Counted from the first letter of the stretch, positions 24,578 to 37,130 are shown. The stretch: 64,000 bases of DNA from Siphonodentalium dalli (GCA_032622095.1 CP136062.1:144292351-144356350); one strand, 5' to 3'. The notes: generated by a model not told the origin, from the sequence alone. Numbers and translations are program-made.

Positions 24578-25028
24578 GGTTACACTGGTGTAAATGTTTT
24601 CCATAGGCCTCAGTGCTAACGTTTTAGCGTATAGTGTTGGCAATATAAATGTTGGGTCCAAAATTTTCTTTAAATCTGAAAAATTGACATTTTGGGAAAC
24701 TTTTTACACAAAAAAATCATGTCTGTCTAGCAGGGAATTCGCCTTTAAATCTTATGTTTTCGTAACTAGTGTCAGAACCGCATAAAAAAATACAGTCATA
24801 TTTTAGACCACACCAAAAAATTCAAACTTCACTACAAAGGGTTAATTCCTGTGCCAATTGTTATTTTACCTATGGGAAATCATAGGGAAGAGGTGTGATG
24901 ATTTTTTTATGTGAAAAGCACACAAGGCTATTGACCAATCAGGGCCCAGTGTCTATTTTATTCTCTCCTATATATTCCTCCCGCATCCGCTAGATGTCGC
25001 TCGGAACCTTATTTACACCAGTGTAACC
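24578..25028. mobile_element. TA-flanked MITE, copy 2
   Basis: Same 18-bp ends as copy 1; left flank CCCTTTA, right flank TAAAGCG. Confidence 0.85.
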
Positions 25029-25930
25029 TAAAGCGATAGCCCGCTTTTTCGCGGAATAATTGTAACTCCCTACATTTCTTCAGAATTGCCCGTCAATGGA
25101 AAAAATGTGTTCAAAAACAATATTACTTCTGTGGTTCTTTATTTATCACACACAATTTAACCCCACCCCCTTTAACAAATTATTCATCAAAAAAGCACAA
25201 TTTTCCACCACCAGTCATGTTCAGGTCCCATTTTCACTCAGTTTTAGGGGTCTGGTGTTGCAAACTTGGATCAGCTATGGAAGACTGTACAATATTCTTT
25301 CCATGAGAGAACTTCTGGTGATGTGAGGTCATTGAGTCCAGATCTGATCAGCTGAGCATCAAGCGCATGACTTTATCAGCACATTGAAGAATAAAATATG
25401 ACATTTTCAGGTCTGCAAGGGTGAACCAAGATAACTGGGTGTGGTTGTATATTGAATTAGTTGAATAAAGATATGCTCTCTTTGAATTGCTGAAGCATTT
25501 TCTTAAATGTGTCCAAGTTTTAGTGCTATTAACCTTCAAATGACCATACCCACCAGTGGAAATGACACACTTTTATGATATATATCTGTATATCACTGGC
25601 TATAAAATCCAAAATACTTGTTAGATTAGGTTCTTATAACAATTGATATATGTGTCGTTGACATGCTCATGTTATGGGTCATTTGCATTATCATGTGACT
25701 ATTACCACCTTGAAATGTTTTGAAAATACCTTGAAAAATTGGCATTTTTTATGAAAAATCTTACTATTTTTTTGGCTGATGTTAGTGAAAGAAGACATCA
25801 GCAGCAAGAATAGCAACACCAAGCATGAGATATTCATTGGAATGAAAGACCAGGCTCTGTAAAATGCATTAAAATGCTTTAAAGTGACTCCCAGGAATCA
25901 AAAATGATAAAAAGCTATATTTTCCCTTTA

Positions 25931-26381
25931 GGTTACACTGGTGTAAATGTTTTCCATAGGCCTCAGTGCTAACGTTTTAGCGTATAGTGTTGGCAATATA
26001 AATGTTGGGTCCAAAATTTTCTTTAAATCTGAAAAATTGACATTTTGGGAAACTTTTTACACAAAAAAATCATGTCTGTCTAGCAGGGAATTCGCCTTTA
26101 AATCTTATGTTTTCGTAACTAGTGTCAGAACCGCATAAAAAAATACAGTCATATTTTAGACCACACCAAAAAATTCAAACTTCACTACAAAGGGTTAATT
26201 CCTGTGCCAATTGTTATTTTACCTATGGGAAATCATAGGGAAGAGGTGTGATGATTTTTTTATGTGAAAAGCACACAAGGCTATTGACCAATCAGGGCCC
26301 AGTGTCTATTTTATTCTCTCCTATATATTCCTCCCGCATCCGCTAGATGTCGCTCGGAACCTTATTTACACCAGTGTAACC
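25931..26381. mobile_element. TA-flanked MITE, copy 3
   Basis: Apparently identical to copy 2, with the same spacer on both sides. Confidence 0.85.
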
Positions 26382-27283
26382 TAAAGCGATAGCCCGCTTT
26401 TTCGCGGAATAATTGTAACTCCCTACATTTCTTCAGAATTGCCCGTCAATGGAAAAAATGTGTTCAAAAACAATATTACTTCTGTGGTTCTTTATTTATC
26501 ACACACAATTTAACCCCACCCCCTTTAACAAATTATTCATCAAAAAAGCACAATTTTCCACCACCAGTCATGTTCAGGTCCCATTTTCACTCAGTTTTAG
26601 GGGTCTGGTGTTGCAAACTTGGATCAGCTATGGAAGACTGTACAATATTCTTTCCATGAGAGAACTTCTGGTGATGTGAGGTCATTGAGTCCAGATCTGA
26701 TCAGCTGAGCATCAAGCGCATGACTTTATCAGCACATTGAAGAATAAAATATGACATTTTCAGGTCTGCAAGGGTGAACCAAGATAACTGGGTGTGGTTG
26801 TATATTGAATTAGTTGAATAAAGATATGCTCTCTTTGAATTGCTGAAGCATTTTCTTAAATGTGTCCAAGTTTTAGTGCTATTAACCTTCAAATGACCAT
26901 ACCCACCAGTGGAAATGACACACTTTTATGATATATATCTGTATATCACTGGCTATAAAATCCAAAATACTTGTTAGATTAGGTTCTTATAACAATTGAT
27001 ATATGTGTCGTTGACATGCTCATGTTATGGGTCATTTGCATTATCATGTGACTATTACCACCTTGAAATGTTTTGAAAATACCTTGAAAAATTGGCATTT
27101 TTTATGAAAAATCTTACTATTTTTTTGGCTGATGTTAGTGAAAGAAGACATCAGCAGCAAGAATAGCAACACCAAGCATGAGATATTCATTGGAATGAAA
27201 GACCAGGCTCTGTAAAATGCATTAAAATGCTTTAAAGTGACTCCCAGGAATCAAAAATGATAAAAAGCTATATTTTCCCTTTA

Positions 27284-27734
27284 GGTTACACTGGTGTAAA
27301 TGTTTTCCATAGGCCTCAGTGCTAACGTTTTAGCGTATAGTGTTGGCAATATAAATGTTGGGTCCAAAATTTTCTTTAAATCTGAAAAATTGACATTTTG
27401 GGAAACTTTTTACACAAAAAAATCATGTCTGTCTAGCAGGGAATTCGCCTTTAAATCTTATGTTTTCGTAACTAGTGTCAGAACCGCATAAAAAAATACA
27501 GTCATATTTTAGACCACACCAAAAAATTCAAACTTCACTACAAAGGGTTAATTCCTGTGCCAATTGTTATTTTACCTATGGGAAATCATAGGGAAGAGGT
27601 GTGATGATTTTTTTATGTGAAAAGCACACAAGGCTATTGACCAATCAGGGCCCAGTGTCTATTTTATTCTCTCCTATATATTCCTCCCGCATCCGCTAGA
27701 TGTCGCTCGGAACCTTATTTACACCAGTGTAACC
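27284..27734. mobile_element. TA-flanked MITE, copy 4
   Basis: Apparently identical to copies 2 and 3, with the same spacer on both sides. Confidence 0.85.
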
Positions 27735-28636
27735 TAAAGCGATAGCCCGCTTTTTCGCGGAATAATTGTAACTCCCTACATTTCTTCAGAATTGCCCGTC
27801 AATGGAAAAAATGTGTTCAAAAACAATATTACTTCTGTGGTTCTTTATTTATCACACACAATTTAACCCCACCCCCTTTAACAAATTATTCATCAAAAAA
27901 GCACAATTTTCCACCACCAGTCATGTTCAGGTCCCATTTTCACTCAGTTTTAGGGGTCTGGTGTTGCAAACTTGGATCAGCTATGGAAGACTGTACAATA
28001 TTCTTTCCATGAGAGAACTTCTGGTGATGTGAGGTCATTGAGTCCAGATCTGATCAGCTGAGCATCAAGCGCATGACTTTATCAGCACATTGAAGAATAA
28101 AATATGACATTTTCAGGTCTGCAAGGGTGAACCAAGATAACTGGGTGTGGTTGTATATTGAATTAGTTGAATAAAGATATGCTCTCTTTGAATTGCTGAA
28201 GCATTTTCTTAAATGTGTCCAAGTTTTAGTGCTATTAACCTTCAAATGACCATACCCACCAGTGGAAATGACACACTTTTATGATATATATCTGTATATC
28301 ACTGGCTATAAAATCCAAAATACTTGTTAGATTAGGTTCTTATAACAATTGATATATGTGTCGTTGACATGCTCATGTTATGGGTCATTTGCATTATCAT
28401 GTGACTATTACCACCTTGAAATGTTTTGAAAATACCTTGAAAAATTGGCATTTTTTATGAAAAATCTTACTATTTTTTTGGCTGATGTTAGTGAAAGAAG
28501 ACATCAGCAGCAAGAATAGCAACACCAAGCATGAGATATTCATTGGAATGAAAGACCAGGCTCTGTAAAATGCATTAAAATGCTTTAAAGTGACTCCCAG
28601 GAATCAAAAATGATAAAAAGCTATATTTTCCCTTTA

Positions 28637-29087
28637 GGTTACACTGGTGTAAATGTTTTCCATAGGCCTCAGTGCTAACGTTTTAGCGTATAGTGTTGGC
28701 AATATAAATGTTGGGTCCAAAATTTTCTTTAAATCTGAAAAATTGACATTTTGGGAAACTTTTTACACAAAAAAATCATGTCTGTCTAGCAGGGAATTCG
28801 CCTTTAAATCTTATGTTTTCGTAACTAGTGTCAGAACCGCATAAAAAAATACAGTCATATTTTAGACCACACCAAAAAATTCAAACTTCACTACAAAGGG
28901 TTAATTCCTGTGCCAATTGTTATTTTACCTATGGGAAATCATAGGGAAGAGGTGTGATGATTTTTTTATGTGAAAAGCACACAAGGCTATTGACCAATCA
29001 GGGCCCAGTGTCTATTTTATTCTCTCCTATATATTCCTCCCGCATCCGCTAGATGTCGCTCGGAACCTTATTTACACCAGTGTAACC
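28637..29087. mobile_element. TA-flanked MITE, copy 5
   Basis: Last MITE. Its right flank (TATAGGAATACC) is not spacer, while the left flank of copy 1 is CATTATA. The outer borders of the whole array thus also have TA on both sides. Confidence 0.85.
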
Positions 29088-29828
29088 TATAGGAATACCC
29101 TGATTTCCATCCCCATATAAATATGACAGTTGAGAAGATATAATTGTTCAAGTGACTTAATTCGGTTACCATTTGTCGAGATTGTGAAAGTGGAATGCCA
29201 AAAACTCCTTAGAACGATATGGAGATGGCCTGGCAGATGACTATATATAACTTGAATTGAGCAATCTTACTGGATCTCCTCTCGCCATCCAAGACCCAAA
29301 CGACCCCAAATGTGATTTAATTCATCATATCATTAGAGAAGAATGTGCATGGATTTGGTTGAATTGGTGCTAAATATATTTGTATCAACTTTGGTGCAAC
29401 TTCCCTCATGCATGACTTGAACCGCGCCACTTTTGTCTATTAGACTCATGCATGCATTATATAATGGAGATGATTATATATAGATTTGGTGGTAATCGGC
29501 AACTAAACAAATTCTTATCATAGTTATTACCCCCCCCCCCATCTCTCACACAAAAGGCACCAATTTTGCGTCATTAAATCACACGTTTACATTCCTCGTA
29601 TCACGGAGAATAATATATGAATTTGGTCAAAATCTGCGCTGAAAATAACCCCTCCCCTGACAACAATAACGTCACTTTAGAAAATTTTAACCCGCATCAT
29701 TATCTTACTCGTAAAAAGTTACCCCTGCATGTTAGGCCGCCTTGGTGTCATCTCGATTGTACCCTTAAAGTTATATATAGAACACAGACAGATATTCGCA
29801 AATGCTTAATTCATTGTAACATTTGAGA

Positions 29829-31227
29829 TGAACGTGTATGAGTTTGATGGTAATTGGCACTGAACATATTTTATAAGTTTTTGTGACCATCCCGTCCCTA
29901 TTTCGGACTCAAGCGGCGCCACGTTTGACATCATTAAACTACACCATTGGACTCATTATAGAGATGAATATATATAAGATTTATGAAAATTGGCGAGTGT
30001 ACACATTCTTATCAAATTTAGAGTCACCATTGCATATCTCTCACCCAAAAGGCACCAATTGGGCGCATTTAAACACACGATTAGATTATTCGTATCACGG
30101 AAAAGAATATGTATCAATCAGGTGGAAATCGGCGCTAAACATATTGTTTATCAATGTATGTGTCCCTCTCACCCTCTAGGCACCCCTGACTTGAATGGCC
30201 CCACTTTTGACATCTTTAAACCACTCAATTAGACTCCTGACATCCTGAGATTATTTATAAGTTTGGTGCTAATTCGCGACTAACAATTTTTTGTCAAATT
30301 TAGTGCCCACCCTACACCAACCCCATCTCTCACCAAAGCAGCACCAATATGAGATCTTTAAATTCACACGATTAGATTCCTCATATCATGGATAAGAATG
30401 TGTATCAATTTGGTGGAAATTGGCGCTAAAAATATTGTGTATCAATTTTGGTGCCCCTCTCCATTTTAGTGCACCCCTGACTCGAATGACGCAACTTTTG
30501 ACAGCCACGCCAATAGACACCTCATTCCATGGGGATGAATTTGTATAAGTTTGGTGGCAATCGGCGACTAAACCAATTCTTATCAGATTCAGTATTCACC
30601 CACCGCCCCCCCCCCCCCAAATCTAGAATCCCAACGACACCAATTTGACGTCTTTAAATCACACAATAAGATTTCTTGTATCATGGAGAAGATCTCAGAA
30701 GAATGTGCATCAATTTGGTGGAATTCTGCGCTAAAATTATTTTGATCAATTTTGGTGCCCTTCCCCCCTTCCGGTCATTAACCCCTTAAATGGCGGTATA
30801 GGTTAGAAGATTGCGAGATATTTCGGGCCAGCGGTGGGGGGGGGGCATGGACCCGTAGACAGTTATAACATGATTCATTATGGTAGTATAGGATGCATAG
30901 GCTGTGAAAAATTACTTGCCGTGCCACCCATCACCGGTTTTATAAACCCTTTAATGTCGATATTGGCTAAACGAACCGTAGCTGCGAATACTGACTCGCC
31001 ATCTCGTTCACGGCCGGGTTCATTAACCCCTTAAGTGACGATGTGGATCGGGAGAGTATATAATTATTTTTTCGTAACGTATTATTCCAAACTATAATGT
31101 AGGTAGATCACTTTCCATTTGGAAATGCGTCGGAATTTATACATGTATACCTATAGTGGAAAGTGTTTTGATATCTAGCAGAAAGATGTTATACCCATAT
31201 TAATGGGGTGTTATGCCTATAGTAGAG
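29829..31227. repeat. 1.4-kb duplication, copy 1
   Basis: The part 29829-30773 (satellite) recurs at 31228-32172, with only a few differences. Its last 454 bases (30774-31227) are the block shared with 20003-20452 and are not repeated after copy 2. The order is therefore satellite, foreign block, satellite. Confidence 0.9.
30774..31227. repeat. Block copied from, or shared with, 20003-20452
   Basis: Same start (TTAACCCCTTAAATGGCGG) and end (CTATAGTAGAGCA), with a slightly longer G-run and a few substitutions. It separates the two satellite copies. Confidence 0.9.
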
Positions 31228-32439
31228 CAACGTGTATGAGTTTGATGGTAATTGGCACTGAACATATTTTATAAGTTTTTGTGACCCTCCCGTCCCTATT
31301 TCGGACTCAAGCGGCGCCACGTTTGACATCATTAAACTACACCATTGGACTCATTATAGAGATGAATATATATAAGATTTATGAAAATTGGCGAGTGTAC
31401 ACATTCTTATCAAATTTAGAGTCACCATTGCATATCTCTCACCCAAAAGGCACCAATTGGGCGCATTTAAACACACGATTAGATTATTCGTATCACGGAA
31501 AAGAATATGTATCAATCAGGTGGAAATCGGCGCTAAACATATTGTTTATCAATGTATGTGTCCCTCTCACCCTCTAGGCACCCCTGACTTGAATGGCCCC
31601 ACTTTTGACATCTTTAAACCACTCAATTAGACTCCTGACATCCTGAGATTATTTATAAGTTTGGTGCTAATTCGCGACTAACTTTTTTTTTGTCAAATTT
31701 AGTGCCCACCCCACACCAACCCCATCTCTCACCAAAGCAGCACCAATATGAGATCTTTAAAATCACACGATTAGATTCCTCATATCATGGATAAGAATGT
31801 GTATCAATTTGGTGGAAATTGGCGCTAAAAATATTGTGTATCAATTTTGGTGCCCCTCTCCATTTCAGTGCACCCCTGACTCGAATGACGCAACTTTTGA
31901 CAGCCACGCCAATAGACACCTCATTCCATGGGGATGAATTTGTATAAGTTTGGTGGCAATCGGCGACTAAACCAATTCTTATCAGATTCAGTATTCACCC
32001 ACCGCCCCCCCCCCCAAATCTAGAATCCCAACGACACCAATTTGACGTCTTTAAATCACACAATAAGATTTCTTGTATCATGGAGAAGATCTCAGAAGAA
32101 TGTGCATCAATTTGGTGGAATTCTGCGCTAAAATTATTTTGATCAATTTTTGTGCCCTTCCCCCCTTCCGGTCATCCCTGACGCGAACGGCGCGAATTTT
32201 GACATATTTAAACTACACCATTATATTCCTCATATTATGGGGATGATTATATATAAGTTTGGTGGCAATCGGCGACAATTTTGTTCTGCCCCTCCCCCTT
32301 TTCTGCCCCTGACACAACGGCGTCACTTGAGAAAATTATAACCCTCGCCATTATCTTTCTCGTAGAAAGCTACCCATATTAATTAGACCCCTTTTGTGTC
32401 ATCTAGGTGGTCCCCTGTGAATTTCTATAGAACACAGAC

Positions 32440-33020
32440 AGACAGACATACATTCGCAAATATAGATATAGATGTAAGTACTTGTATGTCTCTTTTAAAT
32501 CACATCGCAGACGCATGTACTTTACAGACATTAAGTTCAGCTGTACCGAGTCGATCCAAGGTGTTTTAGCTAAGATACCAGTCTGGTTGCACGACGCTGC
32601 ACTTTCTATGTTTGACACGTCTGTCATGTAATATTCTTTATGTGGATTATTATATCCAATATGAACGACGTGAATTTTGTGTGTTCGAATTAAATTTGAG
32701 CTGCCAGATATTCTACCACTTGCAGACTGCATCTATATTTTCTTGTATGGTATCGTTATTTGGGTCTCCAGGTAGTTAAAAAATTGGTGTCATCTGCGAA
32801 TAATTCACAAATTCCTTGGATGTGGGGACAATGTTTTTTATCCAACGTGGATATTTTGAGAGGTAATCTGTCATCTTCCAGTTTATATTTTTTACTGCAG
32901 TTTCTTTTTTGTTTGTTTTGAAGTTTGAGAATCTTCAACATGTTATAAGTGTAGAGTACTATAAACTGGAATGGAGTGATCTTTATTTTATCTTTGATGC
33001 ATGTCTTGAACAAAAACATC
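32440..33020 (-). pseudogene. Decayed LINE fragment, CR1/Jockey-type reverse transcriptase
   Basis: On the minus strand, GICELFADDTNFLTTW at about 32765-32815 is the RT active-site box (F-A-D-D). It is followed in another frame (32732 downwards) by KIHVVHIGYNNPHKEYYM, the phrase that follows the catalytic box in CR1/Jockey-like LINEs. Then comes LMSVKYMRLRCDLKETYKYL, the conserved C-terminal R-x-R-x-D-L-x-E-T-Y-K motif. The spacing is much too short, so internal segments are deleted, and at least two frame changes exist. Preceding RT motifs are not recognisable. Confidence 0.7.
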
Positions 33021-33136
33021 CGATCTTTGAAACATGTTTATGACAGGAATTATACACGAATCTACCATAAACTAACACATGTTGTATATGATATAATGTC
33101 GTTCATATGTTGTAATCTAATTAGTATATAGTGTAC

Positions 33137-33296
33137 CTGCGTTTCTTCTGCATATATACCGGAAGCTAGGACTGCATTTCTCGTCGTTCCATCTCCTATA
33201 GCCATCCTTCCCTGAGTTCCATATGTGGGTGCAATCTTCCCCTTCAAACCAACCACGGTTGTTCGGCTCACCTGGATGCCAGTACCTATACGATGT
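33137..33296 (-). CDS. C-type lectin domain, C-terminal half exon
   Basis: The acceptor is TTTAACCGTTTCAG before 33296. The reading is TSYRYWHPGEPNNRGWFEGE, DCTHIWNSGKDGYRRWNDEK, CSPSFRYICRRNA. It holds the EPN triplet and WND motif that hold calcium in mannose-type lectins, plus three of the four conserved cysteines (EDC, NDEKC, YIC). The donor GCAG/GTACAC after 33137 is moderate and gives phase 1, matching the TSP1 exon at 5035. If it is not spliced, the frame runs on to a TAG at 33117-33119, giving a natural C-terminus ten codons after YIC. The open frame visible on this strand in another phase (33062-33367) is a shadow. A TTAA MITE begins 10 bases upstream of the acceptor. Confidence 0.92.
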
Positions 33297-33305
33297 CTGA
33301 AACGG

Positions 33306-34029
33306 TTAAAGATACGGGCAGCGTTGGCGGTGGGTATATATGCTGTTAAAATATTCACCTCCGTCAAAAACCCACATAAACAGAAATAATAGTAAAATAT
33401 TGTTCATATACCAATCAGAAATATGGCATAAACAGTATGTTTATTGCAAATATTTTTCCTTTGTTATATAAACAAAAGCATAAAACGTTATATAACCTGG
33501 CTTTTTGTTCAGATCCGGATATGGTAACACATAAAGAGCGTTATTTGTTATTGTTTTCCTGATATGGAAATAATAAAGAGCGTTTATATACTTTGGCACC
33601 AACCGAGGTGCGTGAACCAATACGGATAACCGCTATATACAATACAATATAAAATAGTCATTTATGAACTCAGGTGACAAAGGAAGACGGCCTATATTGG
33701 CCATGTCGCCCCCTGTGCAATAACAATTTATATGTTATTTGTGATTATTTGTATATTGTCATGATTTATTGCACAAATAAAATATTCATTCATTCATACT
33801 TTGTGTGTGATTGACGAATATAATTGCGTTGTGTTATGTAAACAGAAGCAAAACTTCAGTAATACGAGCAGGCTCTTGTTTACGTACGCCATCGTACGTT
33901 TTGACGATAATATACTATTTACGCGCTGATTATGTTTGGCATATGAACAAAACTATACATATTTTAATATTCCTTCTGTATATATATATATATATATATT
34001 TCTGCAACGAACACCGCTCGTGTCTTTAA
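33306..34029. mobile_element. TTAA-flanked MITE, second copy, with nested LINE tail
   Basis: Reverse-oriented relative of 10220-10768. The ends are TTAAAGATACGGGCAGCGTT at 33306 and the complement of TTAAAGACACGAGCGGTGTT at 34029. TTAA borders both sides. It shares the CATATCCGGATC and AAAGAGCGTTTATAT phrases. A 200-bp LINE-like tail (33596-33795) and a TA microsatellite (33978-34000) enlarge it. Confidence 0.8.
33596..33795 (+). mobile_element. 5'-truncated LINE or SINE tail, ATTC repeats
   Basis: It is flanked by the 8-bp target duplication ATACTTTG (33588-33595 and 33796-33803). It ends TTATTGCACAAATAAAATATTC with further ATTC units, a polyadenylation-like signal followed by a short simple-repeat tail. 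The uninterrupted MITE at 10220-10768 shows the empty site. Family not determined. Confidence 0.75.
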
Positions 34030-34603
34030 CAAGCCATGATTATTACGAGGAAAGCCATGCAGTGTGTAGTTATTTTGAGTTATTACGTGTATAATAAACA
34101 ACGAATATATTGTCATTGTACATCTTTCGCTGACGTTCGGACATCACACAATATTATATCGTTCTCACCACTCCTACTCAACATAAAGAATGGCATGCGA
34201 CATTTTGTGAAATTAAGACACACTATATGTTTATGGACCCACGAAGGAATTTTTAATTTTTAATTGAATGATTCTAATATAACTTGATTATGATTTATTC
34301 CAATAAATAATGGCATGTAAATTGGACCACGATAGACAAAAATCAACACACAAAATTGGTTGACTTAAATTTCATAAATTTTATCGGCATATCTACATTT
34401 TCAAGATAGTATTAACGACAATATAATATACTGAAGTAATGTCGACCATACACACATCAAGTCAACATATCAGATCTGTAAATTTAACTATAAATTGCCA
34501 TTGGAATATGAGGACTAGTAGCCTATATGACAGGCAACCTAGCACAATACATTCAGACCGAAGCATCTTTTATTTCTGTTAGATAGAATTAAAACATACG
34601 TAC
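34030..34603. other. Unassigned intron sequence
   Basis: AT-rich, no motif, repeat or RNA recognised between the two TTAA elements. Confidence 0.4.
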
Positions 34604-35246
34604 TTAAAGGGGTACTGTACACAGAGATAGGCATTTTTTTTATTTACTCCCATTGACATAACTTTCAAGTTAGATTGTGTTCGTATTATATGAGTTTCGT
34701 ATAAACCTAATTTAGCGACGAAAATATTGATCTTAGAAATAAAAATATTACGATTTCAAACTACGCGCCATGTTTTTGACCTTCATTGGAGAAGACGCAT
34801 GTTGCAGGATGAACCGGAAGTTCAATTGATGCCTGCAATCTCTTCCATCGAACAATCTCACCCCCTATAAAAATACTTGACGATTTATGAATCTTGTTTC
34901 TTCTCTTTTTTTCCCAAATTGGTTATAGCGGGACTCCCTTTTGCATGTAACATGTTTTGTTCGCAACTCAATAATGTTCGTCGTAAACGGCCGTCGATAA
35001 ACGACACCCAACATGTGAGATTTCAAGAACGGTAACTCGTATAATGGCATAATTCGCCATTTTATGACTCCAGCCATAAATTCATTTATATTAAATAATT
35101 CAATTTGACTTTTATGATAGCCTGTTAACCGGAACGTTTTCAGTAGACATCGTCGACTCAAATACGTTATTTTAAAATATAATATTGATATTAGATCGCA
35201 ATTGTTACCGAGAAGTTATTTAAATTGGCGTACAGTACCCCTTTAA
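34604..35246. mobile_element. TTAA MITE with TTAAAGGGGTACTGTAC ends
   Basis: The 17-bp end TTAAAGGGGTACTGTAC at 34604 is exactly inverted at 35230-35246. Length is 643 bp and TTAA lies at both borders. The 98-codon minus-strand open frame inside (34865-35161) has no transposase motif. A broken relative is at 40005-40740. Confidence 0.85.
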
Positions 35247-37130
35247 TATATATATTGAATAACATAGTCCTAGAAACATAAAACTGGACCTCATAACACG
35301 ATGAGAAAGATACAATTGGAGAATACAAAATATGAACGTGTTATTAATGTTCTCGGTTCTAAGTTATGAAACTGTCACTGTCTTGGTTTTCTTCTGCCCC
35401 GTAGTCTTATGGTGAACACTGAAGAGTTCAGGGGGTTTGATCTTTCTATCTTAAATAAGTCTCTGCAAGTACACAGAAGGTAGATGTACATAGGAGCTGG
35501 TTGTTCGGTGGTCTAAGTGGAAGTGTCTCTATATTTCTGGACACGAGTAGTTATTCCGATGATTGGTGTATCATGCGTCCAAATAAGGTCTGAGGTATCA
35601 TGATACCATTGTCCATGGCGTGAACCATACCATTGTTTACTATATGATGATATTGGCTTGACCCCCCCCCTCGACTATACAATGGTTGACACCAGTCATA
35701 ACCAATCCATCTTACATCTGCAATTTGTCCGTTTGACCACGTGTTTATGGGCCACATCTCGAAAAATTAACAAACATCAAAAATCTATATATAATCACTC
35801 TGAGCTTTGATGGGTGGGTTCCTTGACTCGAATCAAATAATATAAGTACCTTTAAAGAGCGTCCGCATAACCTACCCAAGCCCAGATTAACTCATGACTG
35901 TTTTTGCTATCTAATCGTGAGCGTATTAGCTGATTAAATATGATACCCATGTTAATGTATAATCGAAACCACGCGTATCCCATGTTGTCGCGAGTACACA
36001 CAAATATATAGCTAATCGCGCATGAACCCCGATTATTTATTGTTTGGTAATCAAAAGTGCGCGTATTAGCTAATATTATCTCGTCGAGTCAGTCAAGTCA
36101 GGCAATTCTTCAAGGATTGTCCACTTATAAATGGACAATCGGTACCTAAAATGGTCATTAATAAATGGACAATCCAACCACGCGTGGCACGCGAGCTTGG
36201 GATTGTCCACTAAATGAAGACATGTTTTGGTAATCCTGCATGTTAGCTTCATATTTAATATGAAGGGCAATAACTATATAAATAATATTAATTTACTAAA
36301 TAACGGTGATTTGTTTGAGAAGAAGAGTTGTTGACGAAATAACGGAAATATTCGAAGAAGTGTTTTTAAATTCTTCCCTTGCTAAGTTCCCCCGAATATT
36401 GCCGAGGCGAATCGGTATACATCGGCTCAAAAGTAGACTGCTTCACTTGTGGCAGGCTAATTAATACGTTTTTCACGGAATTACTATCACAAGACATAAA
36501 TGAATAAAATAATAAGTAATTATATGACCTTTATATATCAATATTATTATAGGGAATAAGAAAAAACGTCATTCTGTTTGATGCATCATATATAATTATA
36601 GGCTAAAATAAACCAACGTTTGATAAATGAATAAATCGCAATATCGCCACTGCTTGAGTTGAACCAGGAAGGAGCTTTAAGTTTCAAATTCAAATGTTTC
36701 TGAAATTAATAAAAGAAAAAACTTTTAATTAAAAGAATTTCATTAAAATCACAAGCTCGCAAAGTCGCACTCTCATGTACAGTAGTTACACTACATCGTC
36801 AAACTGAAACACTTCACTGTGCTGTTCAGGATATCCCTCCCTTTTCACATTTATACATGTTAAAATAAATATTTAAAACCCAGTTTTATTGGTAAAATCA
36901 TCATATTTTAGGTTAAAATATGCAGATAAAAGCTGTGTTGCGTTGTGTGAATTTAGAGTTATTTCTCCTGTATCTGGGATCTTAGCCAACCGAGTCCGAG
37001 AATGAGAATTGAATTGCTTTATTTCACTCAATCATATAAATTGTATGAGATACAGAGTGAAAAACGTATATACAGAGCCATGTACACAATGTTAGTATGG
37101 CCGTTGCGTTTGGCGTTCGAGGTCCGTAAG
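35247..37130. other. Unassigned intron sequence with short GATTGTCCA hairpins
   Basis: 36114-36215 contains GATTGTCCA and TGGACAATC three times, able to form small stem-loops, next to CCACGCGTGGCACGCG. A stretch near 35800-35850 (GAGCTTTGATxGGTGGGTT) recurs at 40490-40530. No gene was recognised, including in the minus-strand open frame at 35551-35757. Confidence 0.45.

Larger units (their letters stand above)
23225..29087. repeat. MITE-spacer array, period 1353 bp: five MITEs, four spacers
   Basis: A 451-bp MITE and a 902-bp spacer alternate, starting and ending with a MITE (M at 23225, 24578, 25931, 27284 and 28637). Units 2-5 appear identical to one another. Unit 1 differs by a few bases (for example AAACAAATAC against AAAAAAATAC near 23430). 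The small open frames repeated in every unit start within MITE or spacer and show no family motif. Almost no divergence points to recent amplification or gene conversion; collapse or expansion in assembly must be considered. Confidence 0.97.
29330..32420. repeat. Degenerate satellite, alternating half-units
   Basis: Two related phrases alternate every ~130-150 bp: CACGATTAGATTCCTCGTATCA with TCAATTTGGTGGAAATCGGC, and ATTAGACTCCTCAT with AAGTTTGGTGGCAATCGGCG. C-runs (29530, 30604, 32003) and CACCCCTGACTCGAATGGCG recur. Both ends carry a similar closing phrase with AGAACACAGACAGA (29780 and 32425). Open frames such as 29883-30179 follow the repeats. Confidence 0.8.

Noticed and set aside
23241-28844. 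Five identical 63-codon frames and three identical 76-codon frames in the 1353-bp array
   Set aside because: Identity comes from recent duplication of the whole unit, not selection; no motif, and copy 1 lacks the 76-codon frame.
29883-31630. 98- and 80-codon frames repeated in the satellite
   Set aside because: They follow the satellite duplication and overlap each other in different frames; no protein motif.
33062-33367. 101-codon minus-strand open frame with KGKIAPTYGTQGRMAIGDGT
   Set aside because: It is a shadow of the C-type lectin exon in another frame; the lectin frame has EPN, WND and conserved cysteines.
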